Origin: an uncultured Pelagibacteraceae bacterium
Lineage (GTDB): Bacteria; Pseudomonadota; Alphaproteobacteria; Pelagibacterales; Pelagibacteraceae
Direction: 5' to 3'
Length of the DNA: 58,386 bases
Assembly: GCA_902604575.1 (NCBI GenBank)
Contig: CACKZH010000004.1
Span: 1-58,386, forward strand
Shown: one piece after another, positions 25,829-37,136 of the stretch
Layout: every line of letters starts with the position of its first letter
Position numbering within the stretch: the stretch's first letter is position 1
Made by a program: the position numbers and the translations under genes
Notes under the pieces: model-generated
Told to the model about the DNA's origin: nothing
Seen by the model: the letters and a program-made list of their open reading frames with translations, nothing else
Databases searched by the model: none

Positions 25829-26983
25829 ATGACGAAAAATAACCTAAAAGTAGTTAAATCTACTAAAGATCAAGAAATGGACGTTAAAGAAAAGAACAAA
25901 GCGTTAGACGCTGCGATAGCTCAAATTACAGATAATTTTGGAAAAGGCTCTGTAATGAAGCTTGGTGAAAAAAGAGCGATGGATATCGAGTCTGTTTCAA
26001 CAGGTTCTTTAAGTCTTGATTTAGCTTTAGGAATAGGCGGATTACCAAAAGGAAGAATTGTTGAAGTTTACGGACCAGAATCTTCTGGAAAAACTACATT
26101 AGCATTACAAGTTGTTGCTGAAGCTCAAAAAGCAGGTGGAATTTGTGCATTTGTTGATGCAGAACATGCTCTAGATCCAGTTTATGCAAAAAAATTAGGT
26201 GTAAATACAGAAGAACTTTTAATTTCACAGCCTGATACTGGTGAACAAGCATTAGAAATCGCTGATACACTAGTAAAATCAGGCTCTATTTCAGTAATTG
26301 TCATCGACTCTGTTGCAGCTTTAACCCCTAAAGCTGAAATCGAAGGAGAGATGGGAGATCATCATGTTGGTCTTCAATCAAGATTAATGAGTCAGGCTTT
26401 AAGAAAATTAACAGGTTCAATTTCAAATACAAATACAATGATGATTTTCATTAACCAAATCAGAATGAAAATTGGAGTTATGTTTGGAAGTCCAGAGACA
26501 ACATCAGGTGGTAATGCACTTAAGTTTTACTCATCTGTAAGAATGGATATTAGAAGAATTGGTGCCATCAAAGATAAAGATGAAATTATTGGTAACTCTA
26601 CAAGAGTGAAGGTAGTTAAGAATAAAGTAGCACCACCATTCAAAGTTGTTGAATTTGACTTGATGTATGGAAGAGGAATTAGCAAGATGGGTGAACTAGT
26701 CGATCTTGGTTCTAAAGCAGATATTATTGAAAAATCAGGTGCTTGGTATGCTTACAAGGGTGAGAAGATTGGTCAAGGTAGAGAGAACGCCAAGACTTAT
26801 CTAGCTCAAAATCCTAAAGTTGCTGCAGAAATTGAAATGGCAATTAGGGAAAAAGCAGGTGTGATTTCTAAGAAAATAGAAGGAAATCCAATTGATCCTG
26901 AGAAATTAGAGAAAGAAAAGAAAGTAGCTGAAAAAGAAGAGGCTGACAAAGTTGAAGCTACTCCTCCATCTAAAAAGAATTAA
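25829..26983 (+). CDS. recA: Recombinase RecA
   Basis: 384-residue RecA, the strand-exchange ATPase that also triggers LexA and UmuD self-cleavage. The Walker [10 protein letters not shown] is at residues 82-90, with [21 protein letters not shown] (Walker B) and [14 protein letters not shown] (L2 loop region). The N-terminus carries about 15-20 more residues than E. coli RecA, and the tail is acidic/Lys-rich. An internal start could give a shorter form. Preceded by a candidate SOS promoter and followed by a strong terminator, it looks monocistronic. Confidence 0.98.
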   Translation: MTKNNLKVVKSTKDQEMDVKEKNKALDAAIAQITDNFGKGSVMKLGEKRAMDIESVSTGSLSLDLALGIGGLPKGRIVEVYGPESSGKTTLALQVVAEAQKAGGICAFVDAEHALDPVYAKKLGVNTEELLISQPDTGEQALEIADTLVKSGSISVIVIDSVAALTPKAEIEGEMGDHHVGLQSRLMSQALRKLTGSISNTNTMMIFINQIRMKIGVMFGSPETTSGGNALKFYSSVRMDIRRIGAIKDKDEIIGNSTRVKVVKNKVAPPFKVVEFDLMYGRGISKMGELVDLGSKADIIEKSGAWYAYKGEKIGQGRENAKTYLAQNPKVAAEIEMAIREKAGVISKKIEGNPIDPEKLEKEKKVAEKEEADKVEATPPSKKN

Positions 26984-27001
26984 TAGGTCATCTTTATTAA
27001 T

Positions 27002-27030
27002 AAAAGGCGCTTAATTTAAGCGCCTTTTTT
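27002..27030 (+). terminator. Intrinsic terminator of recA
   Basis: AAAAGGCGCTT (27002-27012) pairs perfectly with AAGCGCCTTTT (27018-27028) around an AATTT loop, and the run of T continues to 27030. This is a textbook GC-core hairpin with a U tract, 18 bases after the recA stop. Confidence 0.92.
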
Positions 27031-27076
27031 CCCTTCGATATCTAGACATAGAATAAAAAAGCTGTATTTTAAAAAT

Positions 27077-29743
27077 ATGGCAGACAAAACACTCAATGAA
27101 ATAAGAAATACTTTCTTAAAATATTTTGAAAAGAACGATCACAAGATTGTGGAATCTAGTAATTTGGTTCCAAACAATGATCCTACATTGATGTTTGCCA
27201 ACTCTGGTATGGTTCAGTTTAAGAATGTTTTTACAGGATTAGAAAAAAGAGATTATGTAAGAGCTACAACTTCACAAAAATGTGTAAGGGCTGGTGGTAA
27301 GCATAATGATTTAGAGAATGTTGGTTATACACCAAGGCACCATACATTCTTTGAGATGTTAGGAAACTTTTCTTTTGGTGATTATTTTAAAGAGCAAGCA
27401 ATTTATTATGCCTGGGATTTAATAACCAAAGATTTTGGAATAGATAAAAACAGGCTTTATGTAACAGTATTCCATGAGGATAATGAAGCCTTCAATTTTT
27501 GGAAGAAAATAGCAGGTTTTAGCGATGATAGGATTATAAGGATAGCAACTTCTGATAATTTTTGGTCAATGGGTGAGACAGGTCCATGCGGTCCTTGCTC
27601 AGAAATCTTTTTTGACCACGGAGATCATTTACCAGGAGGTTTACCTGGAACTAAAGATGAGGATGGAGATAGATTTATAGAAATTTGGAACTTGGTCTTT
27701 ATGCAGTTTGAACAAGTTACTAAAGATAAAAGAATTAATCTTCCAAAACCGTCAGTTGATACTGGAATGGGATTAGAGAGAATTGCTGCTTTATTACAAG
27801 GTTCACATGATAACTATGAAACAGATCATTTCAAAAAAATAATTGGTTCTGCATCTGAAATTACAAAAGTTAAATCTGACAAATCTAATCTAGCAAGTTT
27901 TAGAGTAATAGCTGATCACTTAAGAGCGAGTTCGTTTTTAATAGCTGAGGGAGTTTTACCTTCAAATGAGGGAAGAGGATATGTTCTCAGAAGAATTATG
28001 AGAAGAGGAATGAGACATTCTCATTTATTAGGATCTAAGGAACCAGTTTTTTATAATTTGTTTGATACTCTTAAAAATGAAATGTCTGGAAATTATCCAG
28101 AACTTGTAAGAGCAGAGTCTTTAATTAAAGAAACTTTAAAAATGGAAGAAGAAAAATTCTTAGTTCTCTTAGATAGAGGAATAAAAATTTTAAATGATGA
28201 AATATCTAAAATAGATAAAGTACTACCAGGTGAGGTAGCTTTTAAATTATATGACACTTATGGTTTCCCGTTAGATCTTACCGAAGATATTTTAAGAAAC
28301 AAATCAATGTCAATTGATACTGAAAAGTTTCAATCTTTAATGAAGGAAAGTAGAGAGCTTGCTAAAAAAAATTGGAAAGGCTCTGGTGATGCAGCGGTTG
28401 AAGATATTTGGTTTGGAATAAAAGATAAATTAGAAGCAACTGAATTTTTAGGATACGAAACTAATCAAGCCGAAGGGGTCGTATTATCTCTTTTAAAAGA
28501 CAACAAAGAGGTAGATCAGTTAAAAGAAAATGAAGAGGGAATGATTATAGTAAATCAAACTCCTTTTTATGGTGAGTCAGGTGGACAAGTTGGTGATACT
28601 GGTGAAATAGTTTCGAATGATTTTAAATTTGAGGTAACTGATGTCCAAAAAAAATTAGGTGATTTATTTGTCCATTATGGAAAGGTCAAGAGTGGATCTA
28701 TAAAACTACAGGAAAGTGTAGAGTTAAAAATAGATGTGGAAAGAAGAGATAATACTCGAGCTTATCACTCAGCTACTCATCTATTACACGAGTCCTTAAG
28801 AAGAGTTCTTGGTACGCATGTCACTCAAAAAGGATCTTTAGTAGAGCAAAGCAGATTAAGATTTGATTTCAGTCATATGAAGCCTATTTTGAATGAGGAA
28901 ATTGATAAAATAGAGGAGTTTGTAAACAAAATGGTTTCAAAAAAATCTGATGTAAAAACTAGATTAATGACACCTGATGAGGCAGTTGAAAATGGTGCTT
29001 TAGCATTATTTGGGGAAAAATACGGGGATGAAGTAAGGGTTCTTTCAATGGGTGACGAGGATGGAAAGTATTTTTCAACAGAATTGTGCGGTGGAACACA
29101 CGTTAAAAACACTGGTGATATTGGTAAATTTAAGATTGTAAGCCAGTCCTCTATCGCTGCAGGAGTAAGAAGAATTGAAGCATTAAGAGATAAACAACTA
29201 GAGGAATATTTAAAAAACAAAGAAAAATTATCAAATCTATCTGCGGAAAAAGATGAAGAGACTATTAAAAATTTGAGTCAGCAAATTATTAAATTGGGAG
29301 GAAAATCAAGTTTAGAAGAAGCTGATCAAAAAACTTTAATAAAAAATTTAACTAAACAATTAGAGACCATCTCAGTAAATAAAATTTTAGAGGATAAATC
29401 TAAAAATATTATTAAAGACGAAGAAATTAATGGAGTTAAGTTAAGACTTCAAAAAATAGATGGATTATCTCCAAAAGAATTAAGAAAACTTGTAGATAAA
29501 GGTAAAAAAAATTTAGGCGAAGGTATTGTGGTTGTGTTTGCAAATAAAGATGACAAGGTTGGATTAGCTGTTGGAATAACTGACAATTTAACCAACAAGT
29601 TCGATGCTGTTCAGTTTGTTAAAGTTGGATCTGAAATAATAGGTGGCAAAGGTGGTGGAGGAAGAAAAGACTTTGCGCAAGCAGGTGGACAAGATCAATC
29701 AAAAATTGAAGAAGCTTTTGAAAAGCTTAAGAGTTTAGTTTAA
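27077..29743 (+). CDS. alaS: Alanine--tRNA ligase
   Basis: 888-residue class II synthetase. The catalytic core shows [21 protein letters not shown] and [17 protein letters not shown] near the N-terminus and the motif 3 segment [10 protein letters not shown]. The editing domain carries the zinc HxxxH (His564, His568) and CGGTH (Cys671, His675). The C-terminal domain ends with a Gly-rich [16 protein letters not shown] segment typical of AlaRS. It charges tRNA-Ala and clears mischarged Ser and Gly. The 3' end overlaps the convergent icd gene by 9 bases. Confidence 0.98.
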   Translation: MADKTLNEIRNTFLKYFEKNDHKIVESSNLVPNNDPTLMFANSGMVQFKNVFTGLEKRDYVRATTSQKCVRAGGKHNDLENVGYTPRHHTFFEMLGNFSFGDYFKEQAIYYAWDLITKDFGIDKNRLYVTVFHEDNEAFNFWKKIAGFSDDRIIRIATSDNFWSMGETGPCGPCSEIFFDHGDHLPGGLPGTKDEDGDRFIEIWNLVFMQFEQVTKDKRINLPKPSVDTGMGLERIAALLQGSHDNYETDHFKKIIGSASEITKVKSDKSNLASFRVIADHLRASSFLIAEGVLPSNEGRGYVLRRIMRRGMRHSHLLGSKEPVFYNLFDTLKNEMSGNYPELVRAESLIKETLKMEEEKFLVLLDRGIKILNDEISKIDKVLPGEVAFKLYDTYGFPLDLTEDILRNKSMSIDTEKFQSLMKESRELAKKNWKGSGDAAVEDIWFGIKDKLEATEFLGYETNQAEGVVLSLLKDNKEVDQLKENEEGMIIVNQTPFYGESGGQVGDTGEIVSNDFKFEVTDVQKKLGDLFVHYGKVKSGSIKLQESVELKIDVERRDNTRAYHSATHLLHESLRRVLGTHVTQKGSLVEQSRLRFDFSHMKPILNEEIDKIEEFVNKMVSKKSDVKTRLMTPDEAVENGALALFGEKYGDEVRVLSMGDEDGKYFSTELCGGTHVKNTGDIGKFKIVSQSSIAAGVRRIEALRDKQLEEYLKNKEKLSNLSAEKDEETIKNLSQQIIKLGGKSSLEEADQKTLIKNLTKQLETISVNKILEDKSKNIIKDEEINGVKLRLQKIDGLSPKELRKLVDKGKKNLGEGIVVVFANKDDKVGLAVGITDNLTNKFDAVQFVKVGSEIIGGKGGGGRKDFAQAGGQDQSKIEEAFEKLKSLV

Positions 29744-30949
29744 TTTCTTTTTTAAATTACCATCAATTTCATCTAAAAATTGATTTGTAGTTAAGAATTT
29801 ACTATTTGGACCAACAAGAATTGCTAAATCTTTAGTCATTGATCCACTTTCCACACATTCAATACAAACTTTTTCTAAAGTTTGTGCAAATTTGATTAGT
29901 TCTTCATTACCATCTAATTTACCTCTGTGAGCTAATCCTCTAGTCCAAGCAAAAATTGATGCGATTGGGTTGGTTGAAGTTTCTTTTCCTTGTTGATGCA
30001 TTCTATAATGTCTAGTTACTGTTCCGTGTGCAGCCTCTGCTTCCATTACTTTTCCATCTGGAGTTAACAATGTACTCGTCATCAATCCTAAAGATCCATA
30101 ACCTTGTGCCATAGTATCAGATTGCACGTCTCCGTCATAATTTTTGCAAGCCCAAATATATTTTCCACTCCACTTCATTGCACATGCAACCATGTCATCA
30201 ATTAACCTATGTTCATAAGTTAAATTATTTTTTTCAAAATCTTCTTTGTATTCTTTATCGAAAATATCTTGAAAAATATCCTTAAATCTTCCATCGTATT
30301 GTTTTAGAATTGTATTCTTTGTAGACATGTAGACAGGCCATTTTTTAATCAACCCATAACTAAAACAAGATCTTGCAAAGTCCTCTATTGACTTATCTAA
30401 ATTGTACATTGATAAAGCAACACCAGGACCAGTAAAATTAAATACTTCATATTTAATTTCATCTTTTCCATCTTCTGATGTCCATTTCACTTCCATTTTT
30501 CCTTTTCCAGGTACTTTAAAATCAGTTGCTCTATATTGATCTCCAAATGCATGTCTTCCTATAATTACTGGATCTGTCCAAGAGGGAACAAGTTTTGGAA
30601 TATTTTTACAAATAATTGGTTCTCTGAATACTGTTCCTCCAATTATATTTCTTATGGTTCCGTTAGGAGATCTCCACATTTTTTTTAGATTAAATTCTTC
30701 TACTCTTGCTTCATCAGGGGTAATCGTTGCGCACTTAATTCCAACACCAATTTTTTTGATAGCATTCGCAGAATCGATGGTGATCTGATCATCAGTATTA
30801 TCTCTGCTTTTCATGCCTAAATCGTAATATTCGATACCAAGATCTAGATATGGAAGAACTAATTTATTTTTGATGAACTCCCATATAATACGAGTCATTT
30901 CATCGCCATCCAGCTCAACAACTGGGTTTTTTACCTTGATTTTGCTCAT
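29735..30949 (-). CDS. icd: NADP-dependent isocitrate dehydrogenase, eukaryote-like type
   Basis: 404-residue homodimeric isocitrate dehydrogenase of the type found in eukaryotic cytosol/mitochondria and many alphaproteobacteria. [13 protein letters not shown] is the N-terminal signature, with [10 protein letters not shown] contributing substrate-binding residues, [15 protein letters not shown], and the metal-binding [13 protein letters not shown]. The C-terminal [10 protein letters not shown] segment contacts NADP. It oxidatively decarboxylates isocitrate in the TCA cycle. Convergent with alaS and divergent from psd across a 76-base AT-rich spacer. Confidence 0.96.
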   Translation of the reverse strand: MSKIKVKNPVVELDGDEMTRIIWEFIKNKLVLPYLDLGIEYYDLGMKSRDNTDDQITIDSANAIKKIGVGIKCATITPDEARVEEFNLKKMWRSPNGTIRNIIGGTVFREPIICKNIPKLVPSWTDPVIIGRHAFGDQYRATDFKVPGKGKMEVKWTSEDGKDEIKYEVFNFTGPGVALSMYNLDKSIEDFARSCFSYGLIKKWPVYMSTKNTILKQYDGRFKDIFQDIFDKEYKEDFEKNNLTYEHRLIDDMVACAMKWSGKYIWACKNYDGDVQSDTMAQGYGSLGLMTSTLLTPDGKVMEAEAAHGTVTRHYRMHQQGKETSTNPIASIFAWTRGLAHRGKLDGNEELIKFAQTLEKVCIECVESGSMTKDLAILVGPNSKFLTTNQFLDEIDGNLKKKLN

Positions 30950-31025
30950 TAAATAAAAATTATCTTATTAATTGAATTTGATCATTTTATATACATATTA
31001 ATCGAAAATTAGCAAATAGAAGAAT

Positions 31026-31673
31026 ATGTTTAGTAAGATATTTCCAAAGATTCACACTGAAGGATACAAGTTTATAGTCATTGCTGTATTCTTAACTATC
31101 ATTTTTCTAATTATTAATAATTTTTTAGGATTAATAGGAATTTTACTAACTGTCTGGGTTTATTATTTTTTTAGAGATCCAGAAAGAGTTATCATTGGAG
31201 ATGATAGCTACTTAGTTAGCCCTGCTGATGGAGAAGTAATTAAAGTTGAAGAGGTGGACGGTCCAAAAGAGCTTGGACTAGAAAATAAAAAATTTAAAAA
31301 AATAAGTATTTTTATGAATGTCTTTGACTGTCATGTTAACAGAACACCATGCTCAGGTATTGTTGAAGATATTTTATATAAACCAGGTAAATTTTTAAAT
31401 GCATCTTTAGATAAAGCAAGCGAAGACAATGAGAGAAATTATTATAAAATTAAAGACAAACATGGAAATGATATTGTAGTCGTTCAAATTGCAGGATTAG
31501 TTGCAAGAAGAATAGTTTGTGAAACAAATAAAAATCAGGAATTGAGCCAAGGTGATAGAATTGGGATGATTAGATTTGGTAGTAGAGCAGACGTTTATTA
31601 CGAAAATTATGAACCACTAGTTAAAGTTGGTCAATTAGCAATTTCAGGGGAAACACTGCTGGCTAAAAATTAA
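31026..31673 (+). CDS. psd: Phosphatidylserine decarboxylase proenzyme (short type)
   Basis: 215-residue PSD-A type proenzyme. Two N-terminal hydrophobic spans precede YYFFRDPERV and VSPADGEVI. The autocleavage site is Gly185-Ser186 in IRFGSRADV, where Ser186 becomes the pyruvoyl group. The enzyme makes phosphatidylethanolamine from phosphatidylserine at the inner membrane. The next gene, pssA, makes the substrate and begins 3 bases after the stop, so the two form a phospholipid operon. Confidence 0.95.
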   Translation: MFSKIFPKIHTEGYKFIVIAVFLTIIFLIINNFLGLIGILLTVWVYYFFRDPERVIIGDDSYLVSPADGEVIKVEEVDGPKELGLENKKFKKISIFMNVFDCHVNRTPCSGIVEDILYKPGKFLNASLDKASEDNERNYYKIKDKHGNDIVVVQIAGLVARRIVCETNKNQELSQGDRIGMIRFGSRADVYYENYEPLVKVGQLAISGETLLAKN

Positions 31674-31676
31674 TTT

Positions 31677-32486
31677 ATGGAACAACCAAAAAACAATTTA
31701 AAAATTGTTACTGATAAAAAAACTAACGCAAGAGTGATTTTACCAAATATGCTAACTCTTATTGGGGTTTGTATAGGTTTATCATCAATTAGATTTGCAC
31801 TAGATGGAAAATTTGAATTTGCGATTATAGCAATTATGTTTGCTGCTCTTATTGATGGATTAGATGGAAGAATAGCAAGATTAATTAAAGGGACATCAAA
31901 AGTTGGTAAAGAGCTAGATTCTTTAACAGATATGATTAGTTTTGGAGTAGCCCCAGCATTTATTATGTATTTCTGGAAATTAAATACATTAGGAAGATTT
32001 GGATGGTTGCTATGTTTAATATATGTAATTTGTGTTGCATTACGTTTGGCTCGTTTTAATGTGAATACAGGTCAAGCATCATCATGGAGAGATAATTTTT
32101 TTGAAGGCGTTCCATCTCCAGCAGGAGGCATCTTAGTGCTAACCCCATTAATTTTTAGTCTTACAAGTTTTGATTTTATAAAAATAAATTATGATATTAT
32201 TGTTCCAGTTTTTTTTATTACTACATCTCTCTTACTGATCAGCAAATTTCCAAGTTATTCATTTAAAAAAATTGTAATTCAAAGAAAAGCCACTATTTTT
32301 CTATTATTTGGAATAGTTTTATTTTTTGGATTACTTCTAATATATCCTTTTAATGTTATATCAATTAGTGCAATAATATATTTAGGTATGCTTCCAATTA
32401 GTTTTTTTCATTATCAAAAATTAAAAAAACAAAACGAAGATCAGAATTATAAAGATGAAGATGATGATCTCGAAGATATTTTATAA
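31677..32486 (+). CDS. pssA: CDP-diacylglycerol--serine O-phosphatidyltransferase
   Basis: 269-residue integral membrane enzyme making phosphatidylserine. The CDP-alcohol phosphotransferase motif is intact: Asp60, Asp63-Gly64, Ala67-Arg68, Gly77, Asp81 and Asp85, with exact family spacing. About seven or eight hydrophobic spans follow, ending in an acidic tail (EDQNYKDEDDDLEDI). It is downstream of psd and overlaps the next gene by one base (TAATG), indicating a continuing operon. Confidence 0.95.
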   Translation: MEQPKNNLKIVTDKKTNARVILPNMLTLIGVCIGLSSIRFALDGKFEFAIIAIMFAALIDGLDGRIARLIKGTSKVGKELDSLTDMISFGVAPAFIMYFWKLNTLGRFGWLLCLIYVICVALRLARFNVNTGQASSWRDNFFEGVPSPAGGILVLTPLIFSLTSFDFIKINYDIIVPVFFITTSLLLISKFPSYSFKKIVIQRKATIFLLFGIVLFFGLLLIYPFNVISISAIIYLGMLPISFFHYQKLKKQNEDQNYKDEDDDLEDIL

Positions 32487-33397
32487 TGAAAAAAAATGTC
32501 ATTGTATCATTAGCTGATTCAAATTATTTCCCTTTATTAAATGAGCTAATAGACTCTATTAAAAGATTTAAAGAAAGTTCTAGCGTTGCGATTTGTATTT
32601 TAGATGCAGGATTATCAGAAGAACAAAAGTTACAATTATTATCAAAAGTAGATGAAATTAAATCTGCAGAATGGGATATAAAAGTCCCAGAAAGCAAAAT
32701 TAAAGGTCGTGAATGGTTAAAGAGCCAAGTATCTAGAGCTTTTTTACCTAATTATTTTCCAAGCTACGAAAAATATTTATGGATTGATTGCGATGCATGG
32801 GTAAATGATTGGAGTTGTATAGAATTATATTTCAAAGCCTGTGATAATGGTAAGTTAGGAATTACTCAAACTTTAGGTCCAGGTTATAAAATTACCTCTA
32901 GAGTAAATTGGATATTGGGAAAACTAGCTATTATCAAATCTCAAAATTTTAAACATGCTGTAAAATCTAAAATTAGTATGAATAAAGCTAGGAAGTTAGC
33001 TTTTGCACCTCATATAAATATTGGTGTGTTTTCTTTAGAAAAACATTCAAAGGGATGGAATTCATGGCAAACTAATTTATTACAAACTCTAAAAGCAGGA
33101 AATATTTTTGGTTCAGAGGGACTAGCAATTAATATGTCTGTTTATATAGACAATTTAGAAACAGAATTTTTGCCACTCAACTGCAACTGGATTACTAGTA
33201 ATCTTCTACCAAAATTTGATGAGGATAAAGATACTTGGGTAGAGCCTTATTTACCTAACTATAAAATTGGAATTATGCATTTAGCTGCTGGTATCTGGAA
33301 AGATAACGAAGATATGAGATTAAACAAAAATATTAAAATAGATATTCAAACTCTTACAGGTAAAATTTTAAATAAAAGTTTAAGATTTAATGATTAA
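32486..33397 (+). CDS. GT8-like glycosyltransferase
   Basis: 303-residue GT-A fold protein resembling family 8 and related retaining transferases. It opens VIVSLADSNYFPLLNELIDS, has a metal-binding Asp101-Cys-Asp103 in KYLWIDCDAWVND, and a later APHINIGVFSLEKHS block. No signal or membrane span is seen, so it is cytoplasmic or peripheral. It is translationally linked to pssA (1-base overlap) and directly followed by rlmE, a position that does not reveal the acceptor. Sugar and acceptor unknown; a glycolipid head-group role would fit the neighbours but is only a guess. Confidence 0.72.
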   Translation: MKKNVIVSLADSNYFPLLNELIDSIKRFKESSSVAICILDAGLSEEQKLQLLSKVDEIKSAEWDIKVPESKIKGREWLKSQVSRAFLPNYFPSYEKYLWIDCDAWVNDWSCIELYFKACDNGKLGITQTLGPGYKITSRVNWILGKLAIIKSQNFKHAVKSKISMNKARKLAFAPHINIGVFSLEKHSKGWNSWQTNLLQTLKAGNIFGSEGLAINMSVYIDNLETEFLPLNCNWITSNLLPKFDEDKDTWVEPYLPNYKIGIMHLAAGIWKDNEDMRLNKNIKIDIQTLTGKILNKSLRFND

Positions 33398-34009
33398 TTG
33401 AAAAAAAATAAAATCTCCAAGAACTGGGTTAATAAACAGCGTAGGGATATCTATGTAAGACAATCTAAAGTAGATGGGTATCGTGCTAGATCAGCTTACA
33501 AATTAATTGAAATTGATGAAAAATTTAAAATTTTTAAAGGTGGATTATCAATAATTGATATTGGTGCAGCTCCAGGAAGCTGGTCACAATATGCTCTTAA
33601 AGCAGCTAAAAATGGAAAATTGATATCTATAGATTTAAAAAAAATGGAACCAATAGGCAATAGTGCTCAAATCCAAGGAGATTTTACTGAAGAAAAAATT
33701 CAAGAAGAAATTAAAAAAAATATAAACGGTAAAGTTGACGTTGTAATGTCTGATATGGCCGTTGATACAACTGGTATTAAAAATATAGACTCAATCCAAA
33801 CTGGAGAATTGTGTAAAGAGGCAATGTTTTTTGCAAAAGATTTAATGAAAGAAAATGGTTATTTTATTTCAAAAATTTTTATGGGAGGAACATTTAACGA
33901 AATCGTCGCAGAGGGAAAAAAATATTTTAAAGAAGTTAAGGTTTTTAAACCAAAATCTAGCAGAAAAGATTCAAAAGAAAGCTTTATAATTTGTAGAAAA
34001 ATTCGATAG
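33398..34009 (+). CDS. rlmE: 23S rRNA (uridine-2'-O)-methyltransferase RlmE/FtsJ
   Basis: 203-residue FtsJ-family methyltransferase that modifies U2552 of 23S rRNA in E. coli. RARSAYKLIEIDEKF contains the first catalytic Lys. DIGAAPGSWSQYAL is the SAM site, VMSDMAVDTTG the catalytic Asp, and FISKIFMGG the second Lys. The frame opens with TTG directly after the previous stop codon. No ATG is available before the conserved WVNKQRRD block, so a TTG start is chosen. Part of the psd-pssA run by spacing. Confidence 0.93.
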   Translation: MKKNKISKNWVNKQRRDIYVRQSKVDGYRARSAYKLIEIDEKFKIFKGGLSIIDIGAAPGSWSQYALKAAKNGKLISIDLKKMEPIGNSAQIQGDFTEEKIQEEIKKNINGKVDVVMSDMAVDTTGIKNIDSIQTGELCKEAMFFAKDLMKENGYFISKIFMGGTFNEIVAEGKKYFKEVKVFKPKSSRKDSKESFIICRKIR

Positions 34010-34046
34010 AGACTTTTAATTTAAAAGGAATCGTATATAAAAGATT

Positions 34047-35123
34047 ATGGTTCCCATAAAAGAAGCACTTACCTTTGATGATGTTACATTAGCTCCAAAG
34101 TATTCAGAAATATTACCCTCTGATGCAATCACTAGTGTATCTTTAACAAAGTATTTGAAGCTTAAAATTCCACTTTTATCATCTGCAATGGATACTGTCA
34201 CAGAGAGTAGAATGGCAATAGCTATAGCTAAAGCTGGTGGTATTGGAGTGATTCACAGAAACCTTGATATAAAAAAACAATTATCAGAGATAAAAAAAGT
34301 AAAAAAACAAAAACTAATTGTTGGAGCAGCTGTAGGTGCAGCACCAAATGAATTTATCAGAGCTAAAAAAATAATTAAAGAAGGTGTAGATTTAATCGTA
34401 GTAGACACAGCACATGGCCATACAAAGAAAGTTGCCGAAATAATTAGATATATTAAAAAAATAAAAACTAACAAAATTGCTTTGTGTGCAGGAAATATTG
34501 CAACACCAGAAGCTGCAAAATTCCTTATAAAGTTAGGAGTAGATATAATTAAAATTGGTATTGGGCCAGGTTCTATTTGCACAACAAGATTGGTTGCTGG
34601 AATAGGAGTTCCTCAATTAAGCGCAATTTTAGCTGTAAGAAGTGGTTTAAAGAATAAAAATGTTAAAATAATTTCAGATGGAGGAATAAAATATTCTGGT
34701 GATTTAGCAAAAGCTTTTGCTGCAGGAGCGGATGCTGTAATGATCGGTTCTTTATTTGCAGGTACAAACGAAACTCCAGGGAAATTAATTAAAAAAAATG
34801 GACAGCTTTTTAAAAGTTTTAGAGGTATGGGTTCCGTAGGAGCTATGAATAAAGGGTCGGCTGATAGATACTTTCAGAAAAAACAAAAAGACTCCTCAAA
34901 ATATGTACCTGAGGGTGTTGAAGGTTTTGTGAAATACAAAGGAGATGTTGGGAGTATTATTTATAAATTAATTGGTGGATTGAAATCTTCCATGGGTTAT
35001 CTTGGATCAAAAACAATTATTAAATTAAGAAATAAACCACAATTTGTGAAAATTACAAAAGCTGGATTTTATGAAAGTATGGTTCATAATGTAGATGTGG
35101 TAAAAAAAGATAGTAAATATTAA
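34047..35123 (+). CDS. guaB: IMP dehydrogenase lacking CBS domains
   Basis: 358-residue IMP dehydrogenase, oxidising IMP to XMP for GMP synthesis. The catalytic loop GSICTTR has Cys178, with preceding DTAHGH and following [10 protein letters not shown] and [14 protein letters not shown], and the flap FRGMGS. The usual two CBS domains (about 120 residues) are missing: [18 protein letters not shown] runs straight into KLIVGAAVG near residue 90. The frame is intact on both sides. The ribosome site AAAAGGA lies about 18 bases upstream. guaA is two genes downstream, one operon. Confidence 0.95.
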   Translation: MVPIKEALTFDDVTLAPKYSEILPSDAITSVSLTKYLKLKIPLLSSAMDTVTESRMAIAIAKAGGIGVIHRNLDIKKQLSEIKKVKKQKLIVGAAVGAAPNEFIRAKKIIKEGVDLIVVDTAHGHTKKVAEIIRYIKKIKTNKIALCAGNIATPEAAKFLIKLGVDIIKIGIGPGSICTTRLVAGIGVPQLSAILAVRSGLKNKNVKIISDGGIKYSGDLAKAFAAGADAVMIGSLFAGTNETPGKLIKKNGQLFKSFRGMGSVGAMNKGSADRYFQKKQKDSSKYVPEGVEGFVKYKGDVGSIIYKLIGGLKSSMGYLGSKTIIKLRNKPQFVKITKAGFYESMVHNVDVVKKDSKY

Positions 35124-35563
35124 TGAGCAATTTTTTCAAATTAATAGGATTAATACTTTTAATAGTTTCTTTTAACAGCACGTCTTTTAGTAAAGAAAAT
35201 TTTTTTAACGAAGCTTTAAAATTGTTTAAAAAAGAAAAATATGAAGATGCGCGTTTTTTATTTGAGAGAAATATAGTTTTTAATCCAAAAGATGCAAACT
35301 CATATTTATATTTAGCAAAAATTTATAACCAAGAAGAAAATCAAAGAAAAGAAGAATATAATTTAGAAACAACGCTTTTAATTGAGCCAGATAATGAGGA
35401 AGCTTTATTAATGTTAATGAAAATTGCTTTAGAAAAATCAAATTATGAAAAAGTCAAAGATCTTTCAGATAAATTTGTTAAGGTATGTAAAAATTTATGT
35501 GATGAAAACAAAGATATCCAAGAGTCATTAAAAAATATAGAACCTGAAAATAATGAGTCTTGA
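35123..35563 (+). CDS. Exported TPR-repeat protein
   Basis: 146-residue protein with a hydrophobic leader ([20 protein letters not shown]) and at least two tetratricopeptide repeats ([54 protein letters not shown]). It ends in an acidic tail. Likely periplasmic or membrane-tethered, acting as a protein-protein scaffold. It is squeezed between guaB (1-base overlap, TAATG) and guaA (11-base overlap), so it is co-translated with purine genes although no purine role is evident. Confidence 0.75.
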   Translation: MSNFFKLIGLILLIVSFNSTSFSKENFFNEALKLFKKEKYEDARFLFERNIVFNPKDANSYLYLAKIYNQEENQRKEEYNLETTLLIEPDNEEALLMLMKIALEKSNYEKVKDLSDKFVKVCKNLCDENKDIQESLKNIEPENNES

Positions 35564-37115
35564 TCAAAATCTTAACAAAATTTTAATAATAGATTTTGGT
35601 TCTCAATTTACTCAATTAATTGCAAGAAGAGTAAGAGAAATAGGTGTGTTTTCAGAAATAGTTAGTCACAAAAAAATAAAATTAAAAGACATAAATCATA
35701 GTATTAAAGGAATAGTATTATCTGGTGGCCCATTAAATGTTTATCAAATTAACAAGTATTCGTTTGATAAAAAAATTTTACAACTTGATGTACCAGTTCT
35801 TGGAATATGTTTTGGGCATCAAATTTTGTCAAAGCTTAATGGCGGAACAGTAAAACAATCAAAACATAGAGAATTTGGTTTAGCTAATGTTTATAAAAAA
35901 AAAAACAGTCTTTTAACAACTAATTTTTTTGGAATTAAAAAGTCCAAACAAGTTTGGATGAGCCATGCTGATCAGGTTTCAAAACTCCCTAAGAATTTTA
36001 AAGTTGTTGCATCAAGCACGAATTCAAAATTTGCAATCGTTGAAAATAAAATAAAAAAATATTATGGGATACAATTTCACCCAGAGGTAACACACACAGA
36101 GAACGGAAAAAAATTAATAAGTAATTTTATTTTTTTAATTTGTAAAATTAAAAGAAATTGGTCCTCTATGGATCAAAAAAATCAGCTTATTAAAGATATT
36201 AGAAAACAAGTTGGAAATAATAAAGTTATTTGTGCATTATCAGGAGGTGTTGATAGTAGTGTGGTTGCTCAGTTATTAAATAAAGCCATTGGAAAAAAAC
36301 TTTATTGTATCTTTGTAAATACTGGCCTTTTAAGAAAAAATGAGGAAGTACAAGTAGTTCAAACTTTTAAAAAACGTTTAAAAATGAATTTAATTTATGT
36401 AAATGCTGAAAAGGAATTCTTAAAAAAGTTAAAAAATGTTTCTGATCCAGAGAAAAAAAGAAAAATAATTGGTAATTTATTTGTTAAAATTTTTGAGCGA
36501 TATGCCAATAAAATTAAAAATGTTAAATTTTTAGCTCAAGGCACTCTATATCCAGATTTAATTGAGAGTAAATCTGTTACTGGAAGCCAAACCTCAAAAA
36601 TAAAATCTCATCATAATGTTGGTGGGTTACCAAAAAAAATGAATTTAAAATTAGTAGAACCACTTAAATTCTTGTTTAAAGACGAGGTGAGAAAATTAGG
36701 ATTAGAGCTTAATTTAAGTAAAGAAATTATTTCAAGACATCCTTTTCCTGGACCAGGCTTAGCAATTCGAATGCCAGGAATAATAACTAATGAAAAAATC
36801 AAAATCCTAAAAGATGCTGATTATTATTTTATTCAAGCTTTAAGAGAACATGGACTCTATCACAAGATTTGGCAAGCTTATGCAGCCTTGCTGCCTGTAA
36901 AAACAGTTGGGGTAATGGGTGATAATCGTACTTATGAATATCTCTGCTTACTAAGAGCAATTACCTCCGACGATGGAATGACAGCAGATTATTATGAATT
37001 TAAAAAGTCTTTTATGCAATCTATATCAAATAAAATAGTGAACAGTATTAGAGGTATCAATAGAGTTGTTTATGATGTTACATCAAAGCCACCAAGTACT
37101 ATTGAATTAGAGTAA
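35553..37115 (+). CDS. guaA: GMP synthase (glutamine-hydrolysing)
   Basis: 520-residue two-domain enzyme converting XMP to GMP. The glutamine amidotransferase half has the nucleophile in VLGICFGHQ and the His-Glu pair in [10 protein letters not shown]. The ATP pyrophosphatase half begins with the PP-loop LSGGVDSSV, and the dimerisation domain ends with [22 protein letters not shown]-type conserved sequence. Length is close to the family norm of about 520. Overlaps the TPR gene by 11 bases. Confidence 0.97.
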   Translation: MSLDQNLNKILIIDFGSQFTQLIARRVREIGVFSEIVSHKKIKLKDINHSIKGIVLSGGPLNVYQINKYSFDKKILQLDVPVLGICFGHQILSKLNGGTVKQSKHREFGLANVYKKKNSLLTTNFFGIKKSKQVWMSHADQVSKLPKNFKVVASSTNSKFAIVENKIKKYYGIQFHPEVTHTENGKKLISNFIFLICKIKRNWSSMDQKNQLIKDIRKQVGNNKVICALSGGVDSSVVAQLLNKAIGKKLYCIFVNTGLLRKNEEVQVVQTFKKRLKMNLIYVNAEKEFLKKLKNVSDPEKKRKIIGNLFVKIFERYANKIKNVKFLAQGTLYPDLIESKSVTGSQTSKIKSHHNVGGLPKKMNLKLVEPLKFLFKDEVRKLGLELNLSKEIISRHPFPGPGLAIRMPGIITNEKIKILKDADYYFIQALREHGLYHKIWQAYAALLPVKTVGVMGDNRTYEYLCLLRAITSDDGMTADYYEFKKSFMQSISNKIVNSIRGINRVVYDVTSKPPSTIELE

Positions 37116-37136
37116 TTTTTAACTATAAGTATTATT

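Noticed and set aside
28873-29220. 115-codon open frame antisense to alaS
   Set aside because: Covers the alaS editing domain, which is clearly coding on the forward strand; no independent support.
34253-34582. 109-codon open frame antisense to guaB
   Set aside because: Opposite strand of a conserved catalytic region; hydrophobic composition reflects complement of Lys/Ile codons.
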